The position numbers and the translations under genes were made by a program. Below the pieces are notes generated by a model. That model had not been told where the DNA came from and searched no databases. It saw only the letters and a program-made list of their open reading frames with translations. From positions 62,001 through 126,000 of the forward strand of contig JADJEQ010000038.1 of assembly GCA_016709025.1 (NCBI GenBank): 64,000 nucleotides of DNA, written 5' to 3'. Position 1 is the stretch's first letter. Each line of letters begins with the position of its first letter. Below, in pieces: positions 53,417-61,106 of the stretch. The stretch comes from Bacteroidales bacterium. GTDB taxonomy: Bacteria; Bacteroidota; Bacteroidia; Bacteroidales; Lentimicrobiaceae.

Positions 53417-54728
53417 ATGAGTTCCTTCATCATCAAAGGAGGCAACAGGCTTTCCGGTGAAATTACCCCTCAGGGTGCAAAAAACGAAGCTTTACAGATT
53501 CTCTGTGCAACACTGCTTACGCCGGAAACAGTCACCATCCACAATATTCCCGACATCAGGGATGTTAATAAACTGATTGAGCTGCTTGCAGAAATGGGTG
53601 TAGAAGTGAAATCTACCGGCCCTGGCAGCTACACTTTCAAGGCTGAAAATATTGACCTTGAGTACCTGAAATCCAACGAGTTTCGTAAAAAAGGGGCAGG
53701 ATTGCGCGGGTCGGTCATGATTCTCGGACCGCTGCTTGCCCGTTTTGGCAAAGGATATATCCCCCACCCGGGCGGTGATAAAATTGGCCGTCGCAGGCTG
53801 GATACTCATTTCATCGGGGCTTCAGAAACTCGGTGCCCGCTTCAGTTCGGAAGGGCCCAACAGCTTCTACAGCATCGATGCTTCAGAGTTAAAAGGCTGC
53901 TATATGCTGCTGGATGAAGCATCGGTAACCGGCACCGCCAATGTATTGATGGCAGCCGTAATGGCGAAAGGCACCACCACCATCTTCAATGCTGCCTGCG
54001 AACCTTACCTGGTACAGTTGTGCCGGATGCTCAACAGAATGGGTGCTAAAATTCAGGGAGTCGGCTCAAATTTACTGACCATCGAAGGTGTTGAATCCCT
54101 TGGAGGAACCACCCATACCATGCTTCCCGACATGATCGAAATCGGGAGTTTCATTGGTCTGGCAGCCATGACAGGCTCAGCGATTACCATCAAAGACGTT
54201 CATTTCAACGAGCTCGGCATGATTCCGGAGGTCTTCAGAAGGCTCGGTATTCAGATGGAACTCAGGGGAGATGATATTTTTATTCCTTCACAGGATACCT
54301 ACGAGGTTGAAACCTTTATGGATGGTTCCATCATGACCATTGCCGACGCGCCCTGGCCCGGGTTCACACCCGACCTGATAAGCATCGCCCTGGTTGTGGC
54401 CACACAGGCAAAAGGCAGTGTGCTCATCCATCAGAAGATGTTTGAAAGCCGGTTGTTCTTCGTGGATAAACTGATTGAAATGGGTGCCCAGATCATTCTC
54501 TGCGACCCTCACCGTGCCACCATCATCGGTTTGAACCATCAGTATGCGCTGCGCGGCATCACCATGTCGTCGCCCGACATCCGGGCAGGTGTTGCGCTGC
54601 TGATCGCCGCGCTCTCAGCCAAAGGGAAGAGCCAGATCGACAACATCGAACAGATTGACCGGGGTTATCAGAACATCGACGGCCGCCTCCGGGCGTTGGG
54701 TGCCAACATCGAAAGAACCGAGAATTAA
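53417..54728 (+). CDS. murA: UDP-N-acetylglucosamine 1-carboxyvinyltransferase MurA (single-base frameshift)
   Basis: Two frames together encode a full MurA of about 437 residues, the first committed step of peptidoglycan synthesis. The first frame holds GGNRLSGEITPQGAKNEALQI (in part) and the active-site loop; the second holds DEASVTGTANVLMAA, NAACEPYLVQLCRMLNRMGA and SPDIRAGVALLIAA. They join at four G (53816-53819): removing one gives DTHFIGLQKLGARF. The loop residue that is Cys115 in E. coli is Asp121 here (PGGDKIG), a change known to make MurA insensitive to fosfomycin in mycobacteria and chlamydiae. The frameshift is probably a sequencing error. Confidence 0.94.
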
Positions 54729-54819
54729 CTCCCGGTTTCAAAACTGACAAATTGGCGTTTATGATCCAACTGGCAGACTATTTGCTGGGGACAATCGAAT
54801 TGTTATTTAGAAGCTGAGA

Positions 54820-55431
54820 ATGAAAATATTCAACAATATGAGTAAACAACACAAGACCAAGCCTGAATCGAACGAAACGGCCGCCAACACTGCAAACGGC
54901 GAAACAAATGACAATGCCGGTGAACCTGTAAACGCATCAGAAGATACCGGACAAGCTGAAACCACAGAAACCGGTGCAGAGGACACAATAGCAGGTTTGA
55001 AAAAGAAAGTAGAAGAGCTGAATGATAAATTCCTGCGGTTGTATTCCGAATTTGACAATTACAGAAAACGGGTGATCAAGGAAAAATCAGACCTCAGCAA
55101 AACCGCATCCGAAGAGGTAATTACCAATCTTTTACCGATTCTTGACGATTTTGAAAGAGCCATCGGCACCTTCGAAAAGGTAGAAACGGCAGAACCTTTG
55201 AAAGAAGGCACATTATTGATTTACAATAAGCTCAAAAACAGCCTGACGCAAAAAGGACTGCAGGAAACGGAAGCATTGGGACTGCCCTTTGATACCGATT
55301 TTCACGAGGCCATCGCTAACGTGCCATCCCCTTCAGAGGACCAGAAGAATAAGATTCTGGATGTCACACAAAAAGGATATGCCCTGAATGGTAAGGTAAT
55401 CAGGTTTGCCAAAGTTGTGGTAGGCAATTGA
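54820..55431 (+). CDS. grpE: Nucleotide exchange factor GrpE
   Basis: The 203-residue product has an acidic, disordered N-terminus (about 1-55), a long coiled coil (GLKKKVEELNDKFLRLYSEFDNYRKR in part) and the C-terminal beta domain with DTDFHEAIANVPS and GYALNGKVIRFAKVVVGN. GrpE exchanges ADP for ATP on DnaK. ATG at 54838 is an alternative start. It is followed by dnaJ after a repeat-filled gap of 278 bases. Confidence 0.96.
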   Translation: MKIFNNMSKQHKTKPESNETAANTANGETNDNAGEPVNASEDTGQAETTETGAEDTIAGLKKKVEELNDKFLRLYSEFDNYRKRVIKEKSDLSKTASEEVITNLLPILDDFERAIGTFEKVETAEPLKEGTLLIYNKLKNSLTQKGLQETEALGLPFDTDFHEAIANVPSPSEDQKNKILDVTQKGYALNGKVIRFAKVVVGN

Positions 55432-55433
55432 TG

Positions 55434-55555
55434 ATTTCGGATTTCGGATTTCGGATTTCGGATTGCGGATTGCGGATTGCGGAGACTGAGGGACTGAGAG
55501 ACTGAGAGAAAGGGAGAGGGAGAGAAGGGGTGATGGAGAGACTGAGAGACGAAGA
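55434..55555. repeat. Heptamer tandem arrays between grpE and dnaJ
   Basis: GATTTCG (about four copies), then GATTGCG (three), then GACTGAG-type units (about five), then AG-rich sequence. Each block has period 7. The dnaJ leader therefore begins inside repetitive DNA. Confidence 0.85.
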
Positions 55556-55709
55556 GATCCGTAATAAAGAGAATTTCTAATTTCGGAAGGTTGATGGTTT
55601 TGGGTTGGTCCTGGAATTTTGGGAAATTCATTAAAGTTGCTGATTTATAAAAGATCAGGACTTATTTTTTTTAAGATAAACAACATAAGTTCTACAAAGC
55701 ATATTAAAA

Positions 55710-56861
55710 GTGGCGAAAAGAGACTATTACGAAATACTGGGTGTAACGCGCAATGCCGGCGAGGCAGAAATCAAGAAAGCATACCGCCAGATGGCATTGA
55801 AATTTCATCCGGATAAAAATCCCGGGAATAAGGATGCCGAAGATCATTTCAAGGAAGCTGCCGAAGCTTATGAGGTGTTGAGCAATCCCGACAAACGGGC
55901 CCGTTACGATCAATATGGCCATGATGGCCTCCGCAATGGCGGAGGTGGCGGCGGCTATGGCGGCGGCATGAGCATGGACGATATTTTCAGCCAGTTTGGC
56001 GATATCTTCGGCAGCGCTTTTGGGGGTGGGTTTAGTGGTTTCGGAGGCGGCGGTTCGCGTCACCGCGTAAACAAAGGTACCAACCTGAGGGTGAAAGTTA
56101 AACTCACACTGGAAGAAATAGCTACAGGTGTTGAGAAAAAAATAAAAGTCAACAAGCTGGTCTCCTGCAACACCTGTAATGGATCAGGTGCAGCGGGAGG
56201 TTCCTCATTTTCAACCTGTTCGCATTGCCGTGGCACTGGCCAGGTAACCCGCGTTACCAGCACCTTCCTCGGACAAATGCAAACCACTTCTACCTGTCCG
56301 TACTGTAACGGCGAAGGACAAACGATTACCAACAAGTGCACCACGTGCAATGGCAGTGGCACCTCGAAGGGTGAAGAGGTTATCAGTCTGAATATCCCCG
56401 CCGGGGTCTCAGAAGGCATTCAGCTTTCGGTCGGCGGCAAAGGAAATGTAGCTCCCCGCGGAGGCATTCCCGGAGATCTGATCGTTCAGATAGAGGAGAT
56501 TCCGCATCCTGAACTTATGCGCGATGGCACCAACATCCTGTATGAGCACTACATCAGTTTCCCGGAGGCAGCCCTGGGCACCTCCATCGAAATTCCCACC
56601 ATCGACGGAAAGGTGAGAATCAAGATTGATGCTGGCACACAAGGTGGTAAAGTGCTGCGCCTCAAAGGCAAAGGCATTCCATCACTCAATGGCTATGGAA
56701 GAGGTGACCAGCTGATCAACATCAGTGTATGGACTCCCAAAAGCCTCAGCAGGCAGGAGCAGGAAATGATGGAGAACCTCATGAAAGCAGAAAACTTTAA
56801 ACCGCATCCGGGGGCAAAAGATAAATCCTTCTTCGACAGGATGAAAGAGTATTTTCAATAG
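55710..56861 (+). CDS. dnaJ: Chaperone DnaJ
   Basis: From GTG 55710 the product has 383 residues. Its parts are the J domain with HPD (FHPDKNPGN), a Gly/Phe-rich linker, four zinc-finger CxxCxGxG motifs (CNTCNGSG, CSHCRGTG, CPYCNGEG, CTTCNGSG) and the C-terminal client-binding domain. DnaJ delivers clients to DnaK and stimulates its ATPase. dnaK itself is not in the window. Confidence 0.98.
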   Translation: MAKRDYYEILGVTRNAGEAEIKKAYRQMALKFHPDKNPGNKDAEDHFKEAAEAYEVLSNPDKRARYDQYGHDGLRNGGGGGGYGGGMSMDDIFSQFGDIFGSAFGGGFSGFGGGGSRHRVNKGTNLRVKVKLTLEEIATGVEKKIKVNKLVSCNTCNGSGAAGGSSFSTCSHCRGTGQVTRVTSTFLGQMQTTSTCPYCNGEGQTITNKCTTCNGSGTSKGEEVISLNIPAGVSEGIQLSVGGKGNVAPRGGIPGDLIVQIEEIPHPELMRDGTNILYEHYISFPEAALGTSIEIPTIDGKVRIKIDAGTQGGKVLRLKGKGIPSLNGYGRGDQLINISVWTPKSLSRQEQEMMENLMKAENFKPHPGAKDKSFFDRMKEYFQ

Positions 56862-56883
56862 TTTTGTATTCGTATTGAACAGA

Positions 56884-56925
56884 GGGGATGATTGTTGCTT
56901 CAGGGTGAAATCATCCCCCGTTTAT
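56884..56925 (+). terminator. Terminator after dnaJ
   Basis: GGGGATGATT (56884-56893) pairs perfectly with AATCATCCCC (56909-56918), 15-base loop, followed by CCGTTTATTT. It lies 22 bases after the dnaJ stop. Confidence 0.75.
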
Positions 56926-56960
56926 TTACATAAGACCCGATTCACCCAAATTAAGTTTGT

Positions 56961-57914
56961 ATGAGCTACTATTTTTCAGCACATAACATCACGAAAAGGT
57001 ATGCCAATCATACTGCGCTCTCCAATGTCAGTATCGATGTACCCAAACAATGCATCTTCGGATTGCTTGGCCCCAACGGTGCCGGGAAAACCTCTCTGAT
57101 CCGCATCATCAACCAGATTACCGGACCCGACGAAGGCGAACTTTTTTTCGACAACGAAAAACTGGCACCTAACCATGTGGAACGCATCGGTTATCTGCCC
57201 GAGGAGCGCGGACTTTACAAAAAAATGAAGGTCGGTGAACAGGCTTTATACCTGGCCCAGCTCAAAGGACTGAGCCGGAACGATGCCCTGAAGAAACTGA
57301 AGTACTGGTTCGAAAAGTTTGAAATACAAACCTGGTGGAACAAAAAGGTGGAGGAACTTTCAAAAGGTATGCAGCAAAAGGTGCAATTCATCGTTACCAT
57401 CATCCACGAGCCTTCCCTGCTTATTTTTGATGAGCCTTTCAGTGGTTTCGACCCGATAAATGTCAACCTGTTGAAAGAGGAGATTCTGAAACTCAGGGAA
57501 AACGGGGCAACTATTCTATTTTCAACCCACAACATGGGATCGGTCGAAGAGTTGTGCGACAACATAGCCCTTATCAACAATTCTCACAAGATATTGGAAG
57601 GCAGTGTGAAAGAGATTAAGAAAACATACAAGACCAATACTTTTGCACTCGAATACAACAACTTCAGGGGATCGCTCAAAACCATTCTTCCTTCCGGTTT
57701 CGAATTGCTCGACCAACAGGATGAGGACGACATCACGAAAGCAAGCATCAGGATTCCGGAAGGAACCAGTCAAAATGAACTTCTTTCTGTGTTGATCCCC
57801 CATATAACCTTTCATTCGTTTACCGAGGTCATTCCCACGATGAACGATATCTTTATCGAAACCGTGAACGCCGCTGTAAATAATTCTGTTACAACCCAAA
57901 ATAACCGGTCATGA
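56961..57914 (+). CDS. ABC transporter ATP-binding protein, NatA-like
   Basis: The 317-residue product has Walker A GPNGAGKT (37-44), a Q-loop, the signature LSKGMQQK, Walker B LLIFDEPFSGFDP and an H-loop in LFSTHNMG. A C-terminal domain of about 90 residues (DUF4162-like) follows. It powers the permease encoded next, whose start it overlaps by four bases. NatAB-type exporters move sodium ions or other small solutes; the substrate here is unknown. Confidence 0.93.
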   Translation: MSYYFSAHNITKRYANHTALSNVSIDVPKQCIFGLLGPNGAGKTSLIRIINQITGPDEGELFFDNEKLAPNHVERIGYLPEERGLYKKMKVGEQALYLAQLKGLSRNDALKKLKYWFEKFEIQTWWNKKVEELSKGMQQKVQFIVTIIHEPSLLIFDEPFSGFDPINVNLLKEEILKLRENGATILFSTHNMGSVEELCDNIALINNSHKILEGSVKEIKKTYKTNTFALEYNNFRGSLKTILPSGFELLDQQDEDDITKASIRIPEGTSQNELLSVLIPHITFHSFTEVIPTMNDIFIETVNAAVNNSVTTQNNRS

Positions 57915-59320
57915 ACAAGATCATACTCGTTATAAAACGCGAATACCTCTCAAGGGTTCAGAAAAAGTCTTTTATCGTAATGACCATTCTCGGTCCGATC
58001 CTGATGGCTGCCCTTTTTATCGTACCGGTATATCTTTCACAGATGTCGGACGAAACCAAACAGATTGATATCCTGGATGAAACCGGTTGGTTTATCAATA
58101 AATTTGAAAATTCCGACCGCTTCCGGTTCGATTATGTGGTGGATGACCTGGAAACTGCCAAGACCAACATGACCGCTAAAAAGGGTTATGCACTGCTATA
58201 TATTCCCAGGCCAACAGCGAGTGTACCTTCCACCGCAGTTATATACAGTGAAAAACAGGCAAGCATCGACCTGAAAAGCTACATTAAGAATGTAATGGCC
58301 AAAGAGGTTGAAAATCAAAAACTCGGGGCTGAGATTCTGAAGGAGATCAGAAAGGTAAACCCGGAGTATAAATCTCCGGGGAATGATTCCCTGTCAAGAG
58401 AATCGCTGATCAGTGAAGAGATTCTGAAAAACATCAAAACCAACATCAGCCTGACTTCTATTCAGATGGGTGAAGAAGGCAAGGAGGAAAAGAGTTTCAC
58501 CGAGGTCAGCATGGGCGTCGGTATGTTTGCCGGCATCCTGATCTATTTCTTTATATTCCTGTTTGGGTCGCAGGTAATGCGCGGTGTGATTGAAGAGAAA
58601 ACCAGCCGCATTGTGGAGGTGATCGTCTCTTCGGTTAAGCCCTTTCAGTTAATGATGGGCAAAATTGTCGGGGTCGCCCTGGTTGGCCTCACCCAATTTA
58701 TGTTGTGGGTTGTATTAACCCTGGCTATTGTAACGGTTGCACAAACTTTTATGCCCGACACCGTGAAGAAGACGGAAACAACCGAAGCTTTCAGTCCGGG
58801 TATGCGCATCCCTGCCGATGCCGGTGCTGTTGTTGCCGCTGAAGAAACTGAAAGTCCCGATGGAATGGGCAGGATAGTGGAAGCACTTGGGTCAATCAAT
58901 TATGGCATCATGATCTTTTCATTTATTTTCTACTTCCTGGGTGGTTACCTGCTTTACGGGGCAATGTTTGCAGCCATTGGCGCTGCTGTTGACAATGAAA
59001 CCGACACCCAGCAGTTTATGATGCCGGTAACCATTCCACTGATCCTGTCGATTGTAATGGCACAGTTTGTTATCAACAATCCGGAAGGCCCCATCTCATT
59101 CTGGTTCTCCATGATCCCATTTACGTCTCCGATCATCATGATGGTGAGAATTCCGTTTGGTGTACCCTATTGGGAACTCGCATTGTCAATGGCTATCCTG
59201 ACCATCTCATTTGTCGCAGCTGTCTGGCTTTCAGCAAGGATATACCGCACAGGAATTTTAATGTATGGCAAGAAAGTGAGTTGGGGAGAAATGTGGAAGT
59301 GGCTGTTCTATAAGGGCTAA
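57911..59320 (+). CDS. ABC-2 type permease, NatB-like
   Basis: The 469-residue product has one N-terminal membrane helix (about 20-41), a long extracytoplasmic region (about 45-205) and five to six helices in the rest, with the ABC-2 hallmark SRIVEVIVSSVKPFQLMMGKI on the cytoplasmic side. It is the membrane part of the exporter whose ATPase is encoded immediately upstream. Repeat arrays follow its stop. Confidence 0.92.
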   Translation: MNKIILVIKREYLSRVQKKSFIVMTILGPILMAALFIVPVYLSQMSDETKQIDILDETGWFINKFENSDRFRFDYVVDDLETAKTNMTAKKGYALLYIPRPTASVPSTAVIYSEKQASIDLKSYIKNVMAKEVENQKLGAEILKEIRKVNPEYKSPGNDSLSRESLISEEILKNIKTNISLTSIQMGEEGKEEKSFTEVSMGVGMFAGILIYFFIFLFGSQVMRGVIEEKTSRIVEVIVSSVKPFQLMMGKIVGVALVGLTQFMLWVVLTLAIVTVAQTFMPDTVKKTETTEAFSPGMRIPADAGAVVAAEETESPDGMGRIVEALGSINYGIMIFSFIFYFLGGYLLYGAMFAAIGAAVDNETDTQQFMMPVTIPLILSIVMAQFVINNPEGPISFWFSMIPFTSPIIMMVRIPFGVPYWELALSMAILTISFVAAVWLSARIYRTGILMYGKKVSWGEMWKWLFYKG

Positions 59321-59329
59321 ACGGATGAC

Positions 59330-59395
59330 GAATGTAGAATGACGAATGTAGAATGATTGATTTACGGTTTACGATTGACGGTTTACGATTTCCGA
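59330..59395. repeat. Heptamer arrays after the ABC transporter
   Basis: AATGACG/AATGTAG units alternate (59330-59355), followed by TTTACGG/TTTACGA/TTGACGG units. The AATGACG unit is the one found at 47.9 kb. Confidence 0.8.
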
Positions 59396-59421
59396 AAACT
59401 GAACTCCTATTCAGATACGGG

Positions 59422-59459
59422 CTCCCCTCATCCTTTAGGAGAGGGGTTGGGGGTGAGGT
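59422..59459. repeat. Dispersed hairpin element, copy 2
   Basis: CTCCCCTCATCCTTTAGGAG and the following GGGGTTGGGGGTGAGGT fold into an imperfect hairpin and match the element at 52286-52321 in layout and in the final GGGTGAGGT. Confidence 0.75.
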
Positions 59460-59463
59460 AATA

Positions 59464-59700
59464 CTAAATGACGAAAGTAGAATGTAGAATGTAGAATTAG
59501 AGTTTAGAAAGTCGAATGAAAAGAATGTCTTACCTCTGACTTCTGACTTCCGACTTCCGACTTCTTGAATCTGTGAAACTTGAATTCTGAATCTTTAATG
59601 GCAAATGGCGAATGGTGGATGAAGAATGATGAATTTGCTAATCTGCTAATCTGCTAATTCACCAATTCGCTAATTCACTAATAAACAACTCCATACTTCC
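59464..59700. repeat. Mosaic of short tandem repeats before the NtrC-like regulator
   Basis: AATGTAG units (59464-59500), GACTTCC/GACTTCT units (about 59532-59563), AATGGCG-type units (59600-59630) and CTGCTAAT octamers (59636-59690) follow one another. No gene is present from 59321 to 59740. Confidence 0.8.
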
Positions 59701-59740
59701 ATTCACAACCTAAAACTCAAAACTCACAACTCACTATCAT

Positions 59741-60904
59741 ATGGCGCGTATTTTAGTTATTGACGACGAAAGAAGCATCCGCAGCACCCTGAAAGAAATC
59801 CTTGAATACGAAGGTTACCAGATGGATGAAGCCCCGGATGGAATGACTGCGCTGGAACTGGCAGCAAAAGAAAAATACGATGTGATTCTGTGCGACATCA
59901 AAATGCCGCAAATGGATGGCATTGAGGTACTCGACAAACTTCTGCTGATGAACGATACGCCGGTAGTGATGATTTCAGGACATGGGAACATCGAAACTGC
60001 CGTGGATGCGATTAAGCGCGGCGCTTATGACTATATTTCCAAACCTCTGGACCTCAACCGCCTGCTGATAACCATCCGGAATGCCATGGAAAAAGGCATC
60101 CTGATCAAGGAAACCAGGGTTCTCAAACGCAAGGTGAGCAAAACCTATGAAATGATTGGCGAGTCAGAACCCATTCAGCATATCCGCACCATGATCGACA
60201 GGGTTGCTCCTACAGATGCCCGGGTATTGATAACGGGGAGTAATGGCACAGGCAAGGAACTGGTTGCCCGCTGGCTTCACGAATTCAGCAACAGGGCCGA
60301 GGGGCCTTTTGTTGAAGTTAACTGCGCCGCTATCCCGGGCGAACTGATAGAGAGTGTTTTGTTTGGTCATGAGAAGGGATCCTTTACCTCCGCCATCAAG
60401 CAACGGAAAGGTGATTTTGAGCAGGCAACCGGCGGTACCATCTTCCTGGACGAAATCGGCGACATGAGCCTTTCTGCACAGGCCAAAGTGCTAAGGGCAT
60501 TACAGGAAAACAAGATCATGCGCGTTGGTGGCGAAAAGGAAATTCCGGTCGACGTTAGAGTGATCGCCGCCACCAATAAAAATCTGAAGGAAGAGATTGA
60601 AAACAGGAATTTTCGTGAAGACCTCTACCACAGGCTGAGTGTTATCCTGATCCATGTGCCTTCGCTCAATGAGAGAAAAGACGACATCCCGTTGCTGGCA
60701 AATTATTTCATCCGCGATATCTGTGAAAACAGCGGCAAACCTTTGATGAGCTTTGAAGACGATGCCCTGAAGGCACTCCAGGAGATTACCTGGACAGGTA
60801 ACATCAGGGAACTCAGAAATGTGGTGGAACGCCTGGCCATCCTCTGCGAAAACACCATCACTGCAAAAGATGTTGACCTTTATGCTAAACCATTAAAACA
60901 ATAG
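59741..60904 (+). CDS. NtrC-like response regulator lacking the DNA-binding domain
   Basis: The 387-residue product has a receiver domain (DD at 8-9, phospho-acceptor D52) and a complete AAA+ domain: Walker A GSNGTGK, GGTIFLDEIGD and arginine-finger region NFREDLYHRLS. It ends 30 residues after the AAA+ domain with no Fis helix-turn-helix. The loop that is GAFTGA in sigma-54 activators reads GSFTSA. Either it activates sigma-54 without binding DNA itself, or it has taken another role. The same form appears to be common in Bacteroidota. It stands alone; the hybrid kinase gene lies 200 bases away on the other strand. Confidence 0.92.
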   Translation: MARILVIDDERSIRSTLKEILEYEGYQMDEAPDGMTALELAAKEKYDVILCDIKMPQMDGIEVLDKLLLMNDTPVVMISGHGNIETAVDAIKRGAYDYISKPLDLNRLLITIRNAMEKGILIKETRVLKRKVSKTYEMIGESEPIQHIRTMIDRVAPTDARVLITGSNGTGKELVARWLHEFSNRAEGPFVEVNCAAIPGELIESVLFGHEKGSFTSAIKQRKGDFEQATGGTIFLDEIGDMSLSAQAKVLRALQENKIMRVGGEKEIPVDVRVIAATNKNLKEEIENRNFREDLYHRLSVILIHVPSLNERKDDIPLLANYFIRDICENSGKPLMSFEDDALKALQEITWTGNIRELRNVVERLAILCENTITAKDVDLYAKPLKQ

Positions 60905-61044
60905 CGTAACTTCCTGGTACTGTATCAAGTGCAAAATGTCGCATTGGATAAAATGAAGTACCATCAATTATCCGGATTTCTACCCGCCTGACCGACTTAA
61001 CTCATTGTTAAGTAACTATGTATAGACCTTTCAGGCAGATAGGG

Positions 61045-61103
61045 CTTTTACTTTTTACTTTAAGCTTTAAACTTTAAGCTTTAGACTTTAGACTTTTTAC
61101 TTG
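61045..61103. repeat. Heptamer array, CTTTAAG/CTTTAGA units
   Basis: About eight 7-base units (ACTTTTT, CTTTAAG, CTTTAAA, CTTTAGA) fill the space between two convergent genes. Confidence 0.82.
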
Positions 61104-61106
61104 AAC

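Noticed and set aside
53417..54728. Reading murA as two separate genes or a pseudogene
   Set aside because: The two parts join exactly at a homopolymer and together give a complete, well-conserved enzyme; an error is the simpler explanation.
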